Assembly (NCBI GenBank): GCA_047967505.1
Contig: CM106539.1
Strand: one strand, 5' to 3'
DNA from: Dipteris shenzhenensis
Lineage: Eukaryota > Polypodiophyta > Polypodiopsida > Gleicheniales
DNA length: 64,000 bases
Shown: one piece after another, positions 45,501 to 57,770 of the stretch
Layout of the letters: the number at the start of each line of letters is the position of its first letter
Numbering within the stretch: position 1 is the stretch's first letter
Notes under the pieces: generated by a model
The model's input: only the letters and a program-made list of their open reading frames with translations
Told to the model about the DNA's origin: nothing
Databases searched by the model: none
Position numbers and translations under genes: made by a program

Positions 45501-46620
45501 CCAGGAAAATAGTTTCGCCGAGCCACATAAAAATGTAGCATTTAATAATGAAACCCTGACCCATGCACACTAGACAGACTGATTACCATCAAGATGCTGA
45601 CGTAGATTGCCGTTGGCTACATACTCGACCACCACAATTCGTTCAGGTCCCTCTTCTGCATAGCCAATGCATTTGACTAAGTTTAGATGCTCAGCTTTTG
45701 ACAGCATGGCCACCTCACTTTGAAATTCTGCTAAAAGCTGCATGTTATATGCATTCTGTAACCAATAATGCCAATACAAAAAACCATGGATTAGTCAACT
45801 TTCACACTGGCTATTTGAACCAAGAATCCAGATCTTCAAGCTTGGAAAGGGAAGCTTAAGGACGAAAATTTGTATCCACAATAATTACATCGAATCTATG
45901 CTTTTACATCCATGCAGCAGACTAAAGGTCTGCCAACAATATTCATTTGTAAGAGCAGTAACTGAGAGAAATTACAAGAAACTAGAAGGAATACAGATGC
46001 ATTAGTTTTTTGGAGCACTACTTCTATTTTCGAAGCATTACTGGTCAGGGATGTGTACCTTTCTGGCCCTTTTAATGGCTACAAGTCTTCCATCCTTCAG
46101 CCTCCCTTTATATACTGTCCCAAAACCTCCCTGGCCTATTTGACGTGAGGGAGAAAAGTTTGCAGTAGCTTTGATCACATCAGCGATTGTGAACAAGACA
46201 ACTCCAGAGTTGTTCCCCAAAGTGGTATCCGATGAAAAACTCGATCCCGAAGAGCAAGATGTTCCATCATTGGATGGATTCACTGCACATCATTGTCACT
46301 GTTCATTCATTACGAAACAGTGATCCCTGGTGCTAATCATGAAAACAATAGTAAACTGAAAGAAGTGATGCCCCACCAGAAATATCTTCAAAAGAACGAT
46401 CTGTATATCGTTTCTTCTTTGATGGAATAAAACAACCTTTGAGGGCATGAAGTAGCTTGGAGAAAGGAGATATTTCTTTGCTCTTCTGTAGAGGCCAACT
46501 GGCTGTACTATCGTCACGTGATTTACTCAGAAAATTTGCCCGGTTCACATCCTGGAACAATCTCTTTCTTTTTGTTTTCTGCAATAGTGGCATAAGGCAT
46601 TTTTGCAGCAATGAAGGCAT
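38891..46620 (-). CDS. CRCK-like: CRCK-type receptor-like cytoplasmic kinase, six exons, one frameshift
   Basis: A Ser/Thr kinase of the plant calmodulin-binding receptor-like cytoplasmic kinase type, judged from [31 protein letters not shown] and [12 protein letters not shown]. Exons: 46620-46377, 46282-46059, 45755-45587, 40197-40108, 40012-39713, 39298-38891; all GT-AG, phases consistent. Motifs in order: basic N-terminus without signal peptide, glycine loop [15 protein letters not shown] lysine, helix-C Glu in [24 protein letters not shown], and a closing WSIRKDYR. One extra T in a TTTT run near 39912 shifts the frame between DFG and DPEY. This is either a real inactivating change or an assembly error. 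The C-terminus reads about 45 residues past the usual end. Intron 3 is 5.4 kb and full of repeats. The family usually signals from the cytoplasm or membrane in defence and stress. Confidence 0.85.
39329..39406. repeat. CT microsatellite in kinase intron 5
   Basis: About 78 bp of imperfect (CT)n with TATC units near the end. It lies within the 414-bp intron between exons 5 and 6. Confidence 0.95.
39527..39585. repeat. CT/CA compound microsatellite in kinase intron 5
   Basis: (CT)n passes directly into (CA)n. It is close to the first microsatellite, so the two pyrimidine tracts occupy much of intron 5. Confidence 0.95.
40141..40651 (-). repeat. Duplicated segment containing kinase exon 4
   Basis: The exon-4 coding block and about 170 bp of upstream intron occur at 40141-40371, again at 40429-40651 (period 288), with a short third piece at 40372-40420 holding only the exon-4 part. 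Both full copies keep the TAG acceptor (GACCTACGCAG on +). The copy at 40429 lacks the exon's 3' end and GT donor, so it can be an acceptor decoy but not a complete exon. Confidence 0.9.
40652..41639. other. Kinase intron 3, unannotated part
   Basis: No feature beyond a (CA)n-GATA-(GA)n microsatellite at about 41066-41099. The composition is otherwise ordinary. Confidence 0.5.
41640..42230 (-). pseudogene. Gypsy reverse transcriptase relic inside kinase intron 3
   Basis: The minus strand reads a gypsy RT in mixed frames. SPVLLFEK is followed by [20 protein letters not shown] and IPKIDDLL (about 42110-41950). After a deletion, [20 protein letters not shown] and [10 protein letters not shown] follow (about 41850-41745). 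The catalytic YVDD/FLDD box reads FYIL, and the LRSGYHQ-to-PFGL part is missing. Old and internally deleted. Confidence 0.8.
42240..43265. other. Kinase intron 3, unannotated part
   Basis: Probably further gypsy-derived or other decayed repeat sequence. No motif is clear enough to name. Confidence 0.4.
43266..43480. repeat. 115-bp tandem duplication in kinase intron 3
   Basis: GAAATGACATGGAGGGCTGA begins units at 43266 and 43381. They stay similar through TTGGTTGTTAGAGTG. Confidence 0.92.
43526..44430. mobile_element. Complete 905-bp TIR element in kinase intron 3
   Basis: 27-bp perfect TIRs (opening GGGGAGATTTGGGGTCTCAA) bound 905 bp. The interior has no transposase frame. It contains repeated GGATTGAAGCGCCATTTKC-like blocks (43976-44100) and CCTTGGATC motifs. 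No convincing target duplication: flanks are CCAATTC and TAATGAC. Partial relatives are at 10407 (left end) and 37158-37281 (right end). Non-autonomous by size. The superfamily cannot be assigned. Confidence 0.85.
44431..45586. other. Kinase intron 3, donor-side part
   Basis: No further gene or element is supported. The donor GTAATC at 45586 is good. Small frames in this part have no motif. Confidence 0.5.
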
Positions 46621-48838
46621 ATCTGTTCAAATCTGGAAACATAGGGAGCTCATGTGAGATTCTACCAACATGTGCTATAAAGATTAATTGAGTATAGGAC
46701 TAGAGATAAACTATTTCACACCTTGATGAGCTTAAGGACAAGACAAGTCTGACTGTATGAAGGTTGCCAGAAGAAATTTGTTTTCTTTTAATCTTGTTTT
46801 CCTTCTTCTGCGAGTGCATCGGATGCGATGGTCAAGATTTATGCAATCACATATCACAGTTGCCATCAATCCTTAATCTTGTTTTCTTCTTCTCTGAGTG
46901 CAATATAAGTGGAAGCCAAGATAAATCAGCGTTCTTTTAATCTTGTTTTCTTGTTCTCTGAGTGCATTGGATGAAATGGTCAAGATTTATCCAACAACCC
47001 CTTACTTTAGCTTGAATTACCATTGGCCAGTGGACTGGGCTTTCTGCAGTCGAGATAATTTTTACACGGTAGAATGACCTTTTACAGGTGAACACTTTGG
47101 ATGCATGTTGCGGCCATAGCATGAGCAGCTGTTTCAAATTGTAAAAAAACAAGGATCGTGTAAATAGAATTAGCATGTATACCATTTCATGACCACGTTT
47201 TGAAGATGTATCATGTACGTCAATGTGCAGTTCAACATTGGCTGTAGGAACTAAAATAGTACGTGTGTCCCTCTCCCTAGCCCACCTCTCTCCCCCCCGC
47301 CCCCCCAAAAAACAGCAGAAGTGTGAAAAGAAGCATGTGCATTGTAAACTGTCATGCAAGTTGGAGTAAAAAGTAAATTGTACAGAAATGGAGTGAAAGA
47401 AAAAGCTGCCAGTTCTTGGCAGAGGTTTCTAGATTCATTGTAATTGATGCAAAGTTCGCCCTCTACAAGCTTTAAAGAGACCACAACAGCCAATGCCGTA
47501 CAAGCTTTAAAGAGACCACTAGAGCCAATGCCGTACAATGTTTTATCAATCGTCTGTGATGTGAAAAACGTGTCTTTCTATATATCCGCAGCGTCACGAA
47601 AGGGTGACCCAAGTAAATAGGAGCTGTGCAGACGTCGATCGCCGAACTACTGTATAAGACAGCGACACTGATGTACACGTTGCCCATGAGGGAAGCCACA
47701 TGCATCATAATGGTGATGATCCAGAGTCACGTCTTATTTCTTGAAAACCGATGGTCCATCGGAAGAACCGCCTTTGTTGCTCATATAACATCTTCTAACC
47801 AAAGACGGTAGGTAGTTGATCACCAACCAGATGTGCTGGTCGGCCTGATCAAGGTAATTTTCCCTTACTTGAGAAAGATTGTCGCCCCTTACGAAATGGA
47901 GGTTTACACTCAGGAACGCAAGAAATGTTGCCAGCTGTTCTAAGAAAAAAGCATAAACTCTAGAGGGGAGAGCGGCGATGACCTTCTATTTCACTTTGTT
48001 GCCCATCAATGTTGCACGTGAGCCCACGACTTCCAGCTCCTCTAGAAAATGCAATTTGTCAAGGGTCCGTCTCAAGGTGCAGAAAAAGATCGAACTTTGA
48101 CTAGAGATACCGAGAGCCAAGAAAAGGGTGGGAACAGCCGAAGTTCATAATTAAACATTAGCGCTTGGAAACCCAGTTGGACGGATGAATTGTTGAGCGA
48201 GTGTGATGGAGCTGATACAAGGAAGAAATGGCGATCAACGTAAAATCTTCAGGGAAGAGCGTTGGAGACTAACAAGCGACTCATCGGGAGGTGTGTCGAG
48301 CGGATTGACTTGGTCAGAGCTACAGTAGTGAACGCGTAGTGGGAACTCATGAGCAAGAAATTGTAAGATGAGGCGTGAAGGCAGCTAATGATGATGAGAT
48401 TCATGATGTCAGAGGCAGTCGTCGCCGGCCCACAATCATGGGAAGATTTCCGTGAAACGTTGCCATTCAGCCGGCCTCAGTGACAATTCTTCCGTCCGAT
48501 TGAATGCATGATTGATCGTAGTTTGCAATGTGCAGAACCTTCAAATTCGTCAATAGATCTTCATCTTTTTACTTATCGTCTATCGTCAACCAGATGCCGT
48601 CAATACACCTTCGGGTTTTTATACGTGCGTATCGTCAATCAGAACGTCCGTCCTTGTTGAAATTTGTATAACGCTCGAATCCGTCAATAGATATTCAATT
48701 TTTACGTATCGTCAATCAAATTTTGTCGATCCCTTAGTGTTTTGATCGGCTGAGCTCGGATCTTCCGTCTTGTGACAAACGGTTATTTGGACTAAGATTT
48801 GGCGGAATCTTTGATTCCGTCACTATACTATTGCTTAT
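46621..48838. other. 5' region of the kinase gene and flanking DNA
   Basis: It should contain the 5' UTR and promoter of the minus-strand kinase gene. An AG acceptor (TTGAACAG) just before the ATG hints at a 5' UTR intron. Three degenerate direct repeats opening AATCTTGTTTTC lie at 46790, 46875 and 46939. Two copies of ACAAGCTTTAAAGAGACCAC lie at about 47466 and 47501. No TATA box can be assigned with confidence. No other gene is supported. Confidence 0.45.
46785..46990. repeat. Three degenerate direct repeats upstream of the kinase gene
   Basis: AATCTTGTTTTC(C/T)T.CTTCTSYGAGTGCA recurs three times (46790, 46875, 46939). Copies one and three also share GGATGMRATGGTCAAGATTTAT. They could be promoter elements or a decayed minisatellite. 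Confidence 0.8.
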
Positions 48839-48907
48839 ACTATTCCGTTCGCGATTATCATTCTTAATTAAGCAATACTATTCCGTTCGCGATTATCATT
48901 CTTAATT
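48839..48907. repeat. 38-bp tandem duplication
   Basis: ACTATTCCGTTCGCGATTAT... occurs at 48839 and 48877, identical over 31 bp. The surrounding 48540-48740 also has recurring CGTCAAT(A/C)... and TATCGTCAATC motifs. Confidence 0.92.
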
Positions 48908-49581
48908 TTCATTGTTCGACGGAGGTTTCGTCGGGACACTTGCGGATATTATCGTCCTTGCTCGATATGTTTGGTGTTTGTCGGTATTGCCTATCAACTG
49001 TGTATCGGCCTGCCGCCTTCCTTGTCGGAATATATGGGTAGTGCTAGATTCCGTTAGTTTTTTTTACTCGATTGTCTTCTCGTGTCAAACGCACGTCCTA
49101 AACCAAAAGATTCTTTCGAAGAAGTACGTGCATCGTTGCTTTGTGGAAATTTTTCAAAATAGGGTGGTTCCAATTTCAGATTGTGGAGAAATGAAGGTCC
49201 TAAGAGAAGAACCTCGTGGGACTTTCCTAGGCATCAAGGGCTATTGTCATCGATTGCAGAGGTCATGAAAACCACCATGGATCCATTTTTGCATGTTTCC
49301 CAGGTTTTTTTTTCGAGCCATGACCTTGACGGCTAGCCTGAGCAATGTGCTGGTTCTTAGGAACATGATTGACCTTTTCTGAAAGCCGATCCTTAGTTCC
49401 TCGGGAAGGTGTTTTGTATGGTGATTTTAAGCATTAATAGAAGTTTCCTTTTTCTGTTTAAAAAAAAATTGAAGGGTAATTTATCAGTCATGAATGGAGG
49501 CCTCAAATTTGAAGGGTAATTTAAAAATCATCCTTCTAGTTAAGATGTTTTCAGTCATTTTTTAAGGGAAATTTTTCCCAA
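48908..49581. other. Non-genic DNA with one open frame
   Basis: A 118-codon frame (48912-49268) shows no domain or convincing codon bias, and I do not call it a gene. AATTGAAGGGTAATTT occurs twice (about 49468 and 49508), close to the start of the inverted arm. Confidence 0.4.
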
Positions 49582-51395
49582 TGTGGCAATTCTTTTTGAA
49601 GGTTCATGTCTCTCTTGCCATCTCAAGGAGGGCAAAAACCCCTTTGAAGGGCATTGCATCCTTCAAACTTGGGGACTGGAGCCTGAATGTTTCATGGGAC
49701 ATTGATCTTTATCATGAGAGAGCATTCTTATGGAAAGCATTGATCTTTATGAGAGAGCATTCTTATGGAAAGTTGAAAAATTGGGCTTCCACCATGCTCT
49801 ATGGGTTGGAGAAGGTGTCATGATTATATGCATATAGTGCTATGTGTTGAGCTCTGCGCTATTGACAATGATAAGATTGTGTCTCATTATTATGCCAGTG
49901 CGGCAATCATGATGCCAAAAAAACATCTGACGAGAGCGTGCGTCCGCGCAAAATTCAAAATATCACCAACCAATGCGTCCTCATGGCCCCAAAATTAGTT
50001 CTGCGATTGGCTACACCCAAGCAAACGTTGACCCTTGTCTTTGTAGATTGTGAAGCATGCAGTTTGAACTAAGTCCATATATTGCATATCAAAGTAACAC
50101 AAGTTGTTGCGAAGCTCAAAGCCCATATGGCATGCATTCACCAGAGTCTTGACAATAGGCCATGGATAACTTTGAATTATTTCTCTTGAGATAAGCCATA
50201 TTATTTAGTAATCACAAACTTTAACAAGTATATGATGCAATATAGCAACATTCAGTAAGCATCTATATTAAATACTCTTATATTTGAAAATTACATAAAT
50301 GTTGACACTCCTATACCTATACATTTTTAACTGTTGATATATTCCCTCCATACATTCACATAAATTATTCATATTTGATGAAATTTTATTTAACCCCCTC
50401 AAATCTTGCATACACCATGTAAAAGAATAACTAATTTTTTGCTCCAATGCTTTGTTATATGATTAAAGAGCGACTCCTTGGGATCTTAAACATTATCCAA
50501 TCTGTCATATTAAAGGCAAATTGAAAGAAAAGCATATAAGGATTTACGAAGTTCATGGGAGATTATAGTTTCCAAAAGATACATTAAGTGGTAGCAACAA
50601 ATGGATAACCATTTCTTACAAAGCTACCTAGTTGAAACAACCAACCTATAATTTGTGCTAGTAGAGGGTCATAGGAGGTAAGAGATGTCTTCAACCTTTC
50701 TAAGAGATTGCCCCCCCTAAATTAGCTTCCAATGAGAATGGGCTATTAAATGGTGTCCATCCCCACTTCTTGGGGACGCCATCTTTAGGGAGATGATCTA
50801 GGGGATACCTGGCACGATGACCCCAAGATCACCGTTAGGGAGGAGAAGGAGGGTGACATGGTACTCACCTAAGTTACCATGGCACCATGTATAGTGCATA
50901 AATTTTTATGCACATTGCATAGTGGATGATGAACCGATTTTCAAAAGGTGGGGGTATGTGGATGACCTCTAATTAACCTTAGAGCACCTTCATGCTTGTA
51001 TCTATTCTAGGAGGTATTTACGATGATGGGAAAGGCTCATTGTGGCAATGAGGGAGAGAAGCTCCTCCCACTTTTTAAGCTTCTCTCCACAACTTTCACG
51101 CTGCCTTGTAGCTCCATCAAAAATTTACATTGGTTGAAAATGATCGAAAGTTTTCAAAAATCCTATTTTTGTGCTTAACATCAATAATTTTAGCAAGAAC
51201 CTTCTCCAACCCGTAGAGCATGGCGGTGGAAGCCCAATTTCTTATCTTTCCATGGGAATGCTCTCGCATAAAGATCAATGTACCATGGAACATTCAACTA
51301 GTCCCCAAGCTTGAAGGCTGCAATGCCCTTAAAAGGGAGTTTTGCCCTTCTTAAGAAGCCAAGAAAGATATGAAACTTAAAATAGAAGTGCCACT
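49582..51395. mobile_element. Inverted-arm structure, possible long-TIR element
   Basis: The left arm (about 49582-49823) and right arm (about 51199-51395) are inverted homologues. TTGGGCTTCCACC, CATGCTCTA(T/C)GGGTTGGAG and GGGCATTGCA blocks are in the same order when one arm is reverse-complemented. The left arm has an internal 37-bp duplication (ATTGATCTTTAT...GGAAAG). About 1.4 kb of non-coding DNA separates them. The arms may be long terminal inverted repeats of a Mutator-like element or two inverted copies of one repeat. No clear target duplication was found. Confidence 0.6.
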
Positions 51396-53311
51396 TTGGA
51401 GAATTTTCTTTATTACCCTTCAAAATGAAATTCTTTAATAAATAAAAACAAGACTAGATTTGCGAGCGGGAAACCTTTTTGTCATGGAGCACTTAATTAC
51501 TAGCTCGAAGTTGAACTTGAATCCTAGTACTTTCTCAAATTTTAAAGGAAAAAATCAAATGAGTAAAATGTGGACATGAGACGCGACATAGGGTCTATTA
51601 GGACTCGATCCTCCCTACAGGTGATTTATTATTGATTTCGTGATATCCATATTTTGGAAGCTGAAATCCAACAAATACATGAATAAGTCGATACAAGTAC
51701 ATATCCTCATTGCAATCTATACAATATTGTCACATGGACTACAACCATACAAATAAAGGTGTCGGTATCCTTCGACCTTACATCCATGTTGGATTTCCCC
51801 GCACATTTGCATCAATAGCATGCATCAAAAGAGAAATATGTTATAATAATTTGAAAACAAGAAATTATGAATGGACGAGCAATTGAAAATATTTATATGA
51901 TAACATATAATTATTCTAACCACAAATAGTGCGGGCGGGGAGGTGGTTCACTTCCTTTTTCAAAGAGTTATAATCCGAGGGAATGAGCCCTCACTTGGGT
52001 GCCAAGATAATGCTGATAATATAAATGCCGAGAATATAAACATTGATAATATAAACACCGAGAATATTAGCACCAAGAATAAGTCTCACGAATGGATAAG
52101 ATATTGGCATATTACCTAGGATGTCAATAGTCGTGATTGTATTTATGTATAATTGGCCATAAATCCCACATCTTTCAAATGACTCCCATGTTAACCTATG
52201 CCCACAAATAAAAAACAAACAAACCACGTGAGGGTGCTAAAATTCAAATTTGGCAAAGGACTTGCAAAACCTAGCTTTTATCAATACTGCCGATATAAAT
52301 TAGTAGGTGGATCATTGGATTCAAAGCCAAAACTTGGAGGATAGGGACTGGGAATGCCGTCGTACTCAAAGTAAAATTAATCCATAAAATTTCACTCAAA
52401 CTCCAGCATCCAAATTGCTTCTTGAGTTACCTATTGACCTTCCAATCAATCTGAAATCTGTGCACTTTAAAGTAACTATGGCAACTACGATGCTTTGTGA
52501 AACCGTTTTTGTTGTCTTCTCGGTCTAGAAAGCTTGTCAGTTTGGAAAGCCTAGACTACATGTAGGATTCATGAAATTTGAATGATTTGGAATTTATGCT
52601 ATGCTTTTGGGCAAGTTCTCTTTCTGGGTGTAACTCTCACCTTAAAGCATTGTGCTTTTGGGTCATATTTGAAAGGCCTTTTTTAAGGCCTAAAAAGTAG
52701 GGATGGAGAATTGTGATAGCTTATATGTCGATGGCTTTGTAGAGATGGTTGTGGGTGTGACAAGACAATAAAGGAATGATCTCAATGAGGTTTGAGAATT
52801 TGTTAGGTGTCATGAGCCATGAATCCTCTACAAGCATCCCCACATACTCATAACAAAAGGGAAATACCAACCTCAATGAGAGTGTCCCTCCAAGCACGGG
52901 AGACACAATGAGCCACAACATGCAGACATAGAGGTAATCTAGTAAAGCAAAACATGGCAACTTCATTAGGCAAGCCTGATACTATAACGTCGGATTTTGA
53001 CCTGAATTTGTCCATTGGCTTGATCTTAAGGCTTCATCATCTTGCTTTTTGTCTGAGTGTTTGTAATTATGTAAGAAGAGCATGCTTCTATAACCTCTTG
53101 TATAGTCTCGTTGCCTTGTATATTGTTTGTCCACTGGAGCTGATTTGGGAGATGGTCAGATCACTTTTTTCCCAATAGAGACTCCATGAGTCTTCAACCT
53201 CTCATATTGCCTCCTAATTGTGTGACTATATTACAAAGTTTATTTCCATATGTATGATAGAGACTATTGCTCTACCTCTAGCCTGACTACATCACATAGC
53301 TTTTGTCTTGC
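51396..53311. other. Non-genic DNA
   Basis: No gene is supported. A small array of AT-rich units (GATAATATAAATGCCGAGAATATAAACA...) at about 52013-52075 repeats a 17-bp half unit four times with variation. Frames here lack motifs. Confidence 0.45.
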
Positions 53312-53650
53312 CACCTGTCATTGTGCAGCTTTGCCATCTGTCACTGCGCAATACAATCTTTTGTTGCGCTGACCACTGTGCTAGTTCGAGCAATGATGTT
53401 GGCATGGGGAGTGACCACCACGTTGATCTGACTATAGCATAAAACTTTTGCCTTGATACCTGTCACTGCGCAACCCTTGGCACCTGTCATTGTGCAGCTT
53501 CGCCACTTATCACTGCGCAACACAATCTTTTGTTGCGCTGACCACCATGCTGGTTCGAGCAATGATGTTAGCATGGAGAGACCACCACATTGGCATGAAG
53601 ACCACCGTGGAATGTCAATCTCTAAAGGGGACCCCTCAAGGTCCGCCCTC
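53312..53650. repeat. 169-bp tandem duplication
   Basis: CACCTGTCATTGTGCAGCTT begins units at 53312 and 53481. Each contains three or more internal CTGTCAYTGYGCA sub-repeats and ends in ACCACCRYRTTGR. Frames in the unit are periodicity artefacts. Confidence 0.9.
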
Positions 53651-53689
53651 AAGCTCCATATCCGCAATCACTGTGCTAGATGTTGAAAC

Positions 53690-53892
53690 TATTTTAGTTC
53701 TAAACCAAGTAAAATATAGTCTTATTTTGGAGGTATTTTAGTCATATTACTCCTCGTACAAAAATTTCTCAACCACCGCACTCGTTCTTGGAGCTATTTT
53801 AGTTCCAAGCTAAGGAAAATGTAGACGTTTGCAATTTATGATAGTTTCCTTGCAACCATCACGCTGGTTATTGGAGTTATTATAGTCCTAAA
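53690..53892. repeat. Degenerate repeat that is the gypsy target
   Basis: GGAGYTATTTTAGTYCTAA..CTAAGGAAAAT recurs about every 90-110 bp. The repeat resumes at 60308 after the gypsy element (CTAAGGAAAATATATTCC), so the retrotransposon interrupted the array. Confidence 0.75.
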
Positions 53893-54234
53893 TGTAACAT
53901 CTCCATCAAGAGGGCTCAAGTCTGATTCACCACCCAGCCATGATTCATCGAGTGCTCCCCATACATCTCCATTCATTCGTGAACTCCCTGGCTGAGGTCC
54001 TTGTCCTTCCTTCCTATTGTGGAGCCTCTCTCTAGAATCTCCCCTGAACCCAATGCATGACATGTGGACCCCTTTTTTGCCAAGTGTCCTTTCAAAGGAC
54101 CTTAATCTTTTGACCCCTCTTGGCATCCTTCTATAATGCTAGGCATTAATTCGTGTGTCCACCGTTGCATTGTCAAGCCCTCTGGCTTCCCACTTCACCA
54201 TATCCACATTCTCGGGGTTATGGCTGACGTAACA
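53893..54234 (-). repeat. 3' LTR of gypsy element (342 bp)
   Basis: TGTAACAT...CGTAACA. It is 18 bp longer than the partner, mostly because the partner lacks a stretch after ATTCATCGA. Confidence 0.93.
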
Positions 54235-54247
54235 TTCCTTTCCACTT
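54235..54247 (-). promoter_or_regulatory. Polypurine tract of gypsy element
   Basis: The minus strand reads AAGTGGAAAGGAA and abuts the LTR. Confidence 0.75.
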
Positions 54248-54289
54248 AAGAATGGTTTACGTCCTTTAAAAAAAATTTGCGAAACCTCC

Positions 54290-57200
54290 TCTAGAGACTG
54301 CTTACCCTTTCCCATGTTGAACTCTCTTCAGATCTATCTTTCCACTTAACTAGACATTATTGCCATATAGTATGTCACGTTCTTTTTTCTTGTTTATCTA
54401 AAATTCTTCCTAGTTCATGTGGTAAAGATGCAGGTTCAATGAGTTCAACTAGGACTTCATTTCCAATGAGATTATCAGCATCTCCTAATTTTCTTTCTAG
54501 CGTACTTACATATATGAAAAACTGGATAGACTCTACATCCCTCAGGTAAGGCTAATTTGTAAGCAAGTTCTCCAATCCTCTTAAGTATTGTGAATGGTCC
54601 ACAATACCTAGGAGACAACTTCGGACATTTACCTATTTTTAGAGATTCTGAAGATTCAAGTACCTTAAGGTAGACTTTCTCATTTACTTCAAACTCCAAC
54701 TTTCTACGGTGGGGGTTTGCATAACTTCGTGCTCTATCTTGAGCTCTTCTTATGCTATCTTTAGCTAACTTAAGCATTTGATTCATATCCTCAAGAAAGT
54801 CTTTGGCCGCTTGAACCTTCTCTTTTTTGAGTCCCACTATCATTGGGGCTCTTGGTTGAAATCCATACATCATCATGAATGGACTGAAACCTATAGCTGA
54901 ATATTTGGCACTGTTATATGCAAATTCTAATATGGGTAAATATTGTTCCCAATTAGTTTGCCGTTCACTTACATATGCTCGAAGCATATCCTCAATGATC
55001 TGATTGATCCTTTCAGTTTGACCATCACTCTGTGGATGATCCGCGGTGCTCATATCCAATGAAGTTTCCAACCTCTTAAACATAGCCCTCCAAAAATGGC
55101 TATTAAATTTGATATCCCGGTCACTAATGATCTCGGATGATAGCTCCTACAATCTATAGATATGAGATAGATATGCTCCACAAATAGCCTAGCTAATTCT
55201 GGAGTATTAACATCTTCATTGACAGGAATAAAATGAGCCATCTTGGTCAACCGATCCACAATTACCCACACAAAGTTGTGCCCCCTCTGTGTCCTAGGTA
55301 ACCCCACAATGAAATCCATGGAGATGCTTTCCCATTTGCCAGATGGAATCTCCAATGGGTGTAGGAGACCTCCTACCTTAAGGCATTCAGCCTTGTTGAC
55401 CTGGCATTTTTGGCACTTCAATACATAATCTTGGACGTCCTTACCTATTCCAGGCCAAAAGAATTGTCTTTTCAGAAGCACATGTCTTCTGAATTCCCGG
55501 GTGTCCAACACTTGGACTATCATGACATTCAAAAAGAATTTGGTGCCTAATGTCATTATCATCCGGGACACATACTCTACCCTTGTAGAGCAGGTAGCCA
55601 TCTTCAATAGTATATTTTTTCCACTTGAGTCCTTTATCACCAACCTATGGTGTGTCGCCATTTCCATGTGATTCCTCAGTGAAAGCCTCTCGATTAGTTG
55701 GATCCCTATTTTTAATTTCTTTCCATATTTCAAAGAAGTGAGGATCAAACTCACATTTTCCCTTTAAGGACTCTAGGAAATCATTTTGAAATTGAGTAAA
55801 ACTCAATTCATTAACAATTGGCATTCGGCTAAGAGAGTCTACTACCACATTAAACTTCCCTTTCCTATATGTCAATTGTATATCAAACTCTTGCATAAAT
55901 TCAGCCCATCTAGCCCATCTAACTTTTCTACCTTTAAGTTTTGGCTGATTACAAATCCACTTAATGCTCTCCTGATCTCAAATTTTGCACCATATAAATA
56001 GTGCCTCCACTTCTTTAAAGCATAGACTATAGCATATAGTTCCTTCTCATATGCCGAGTAATTCCATTGGGCACGATCTATCTTTTTGCTTTTAAAATCC
56101 ACTGGTCGACCTTTTTGTATAAGTACCACCCCAACAGCAAAATCACTAGCATCTGTCTCAACCACGAATGGCTCATTGGGATCCACTACTTTTAAGATAG
56201 GAGCTACCGCTATAGCTACCTTTGATTTTTGAAAACTTCTCTTTTGAGGTTCATCCCATATGAAGGTACTTCCCTTCCCCTTAAGCTGGTCTATCATCGG
56301 AACATCAATCTTAGCGTAATCTTGGATGAATCTCCTATAGAATCTTGACAAACCTAAGAATATATGTAATTCTTCTAGATTTGTAGGATGTGGCCATTCC
56401 AATATGGCCCTTACTTTGTCAGGATCCATACGAACCCCTTCTTGGGATATTATATGTCCCAAGTATTTCACTTCTTTTGTAAAGAATTCACATTTGGATT
56501 GTTTAGCAAAGAGTGAATGATCTCTAAGCAGTTTGAACACTTTTTGCAAATGTTCCTTGAAATGCTTTTTCCTGGTTTTACTATAAATAAGGATATCATC
56601 TAAAAATGCTACAGTGAATTTCCCTAGATATGGCCTTAAGACACTATTCATAGTGTCATGAAAGTTGCTGGAGCATTTGTTAATCCAAATGGCATTACTT
56701 TAAATTGATAATGCCCAAACCTAGTACGAAATGATGTCTTAGGGACATCCTCTTCCTTAATTCGTACTTGGTGATATCTTGATCTTAAATCAATTTAATT
56801 AAAGTATTTTGCCCCTTGCAACTGATCAAAGAGCTCATCAATGCGAGGCATAGGATACCTATTTTTTATGGTGATTTTATTTAGTGCTTGATAATCTATG
56901 CATAAACGCATAGTACCATCCTTTTTCTTTACCAATAAAACTAGTGCAGACCAAGGTGAGCTACTTGTTTGGATTTGACCCTTCCTAAGATATTCCGTTA
57001 ACTGTCTTTCGACCTCATGTTCCTCCGTTTGACTAAGCCTATACGGGGGTTTACAAACAGGGGTAGATCCAAGAATTAAATCTATTTTATGATCTACTTC
57101 TCTCTCAGGAGGTAAACCATCAGGTAAATTAGAGGGAAAAACATCTTTAAATTCAAAAAACAACATTGAAAGAAGATTTATACTTGTTAACATTATCAAA

Positions 57201-57770
57201 AACAACATTACTTCTTTCCAATGCAAAAGACATAAAATCACCAATAAAAGTAAGTTCACAAAGATATACCTCGCATTCTTCTCGGTGTAGTAGTCATTCC
57301 ACTTCCATTGAACAAATAAGAGGAGAGTTAGCCACATCGACATGTTCTCCTTGAATCTGGAAGACTTTACCCTTTTTTTCAAACATAATGGAGTTATTAA
57401 GATAACTCCTCTGTAAGCTATGCCCAAGACTATACAGCCATTCTCGACCAAGCACTACATCTGTTCAGTCGAGATGAATGATTTGGAAATCCAAGGTGTC
57501 TTGATAGCCTTGAATATCCACCTCTACACCATGTATCATGGTGTCCCAAACTTTTTTATCACTGCCCTTCACCAAAGAGACCACATATTTATGGGCACTG
57601 GGACTCTCAGGCAATTTTAATTTCTTAACTAATGAGTAGTTTAAGAAATTATGTGTTGCACTATCATCGACCATCACTCTTACTCTTTGCCCCTTAATTT
57701 TTCCATGCATCCTCATTAAATCATGAGGACCAAACCTGTGGGCTGCCACATTGACGATGATAGACAGCAC
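54290..57770 (-). pseudogene. Gypsy pol with chromodomain remnant
   Basis: Protease (57770-57465) reads VDDSATHNF where the family has DSG, so the active-site triad is altered although the Asp remains. RT follows with [33 protein letters not shown], and the catalytic box as FLDD (about 56600). A TAA interrupts after KYFN (about 56795). RNase H has VETDASDFAVG. Integrase has a decayed HHCC finger (CQKCQ kept), MDFIVGLP, and HPQSDGQTERINQ. Beyond the last open frame (54475) the pieces LVKWKDRSEESSTWE in broken frames (about 54360-54310) match a chromodomain. At least four frameshifts are needed. Confidence 0.92.

Noticed and set aside
48912-49268. 118-codon plus-strand gene
   Set aside because: No motif, no splice support and no codon bias. 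It overlaps low-information DNA.
53312-53667. Open frames on both strands
   Set aside because: They derive from the tandem 169-bp unit and its sub-repeats, and the frames lack motifs.
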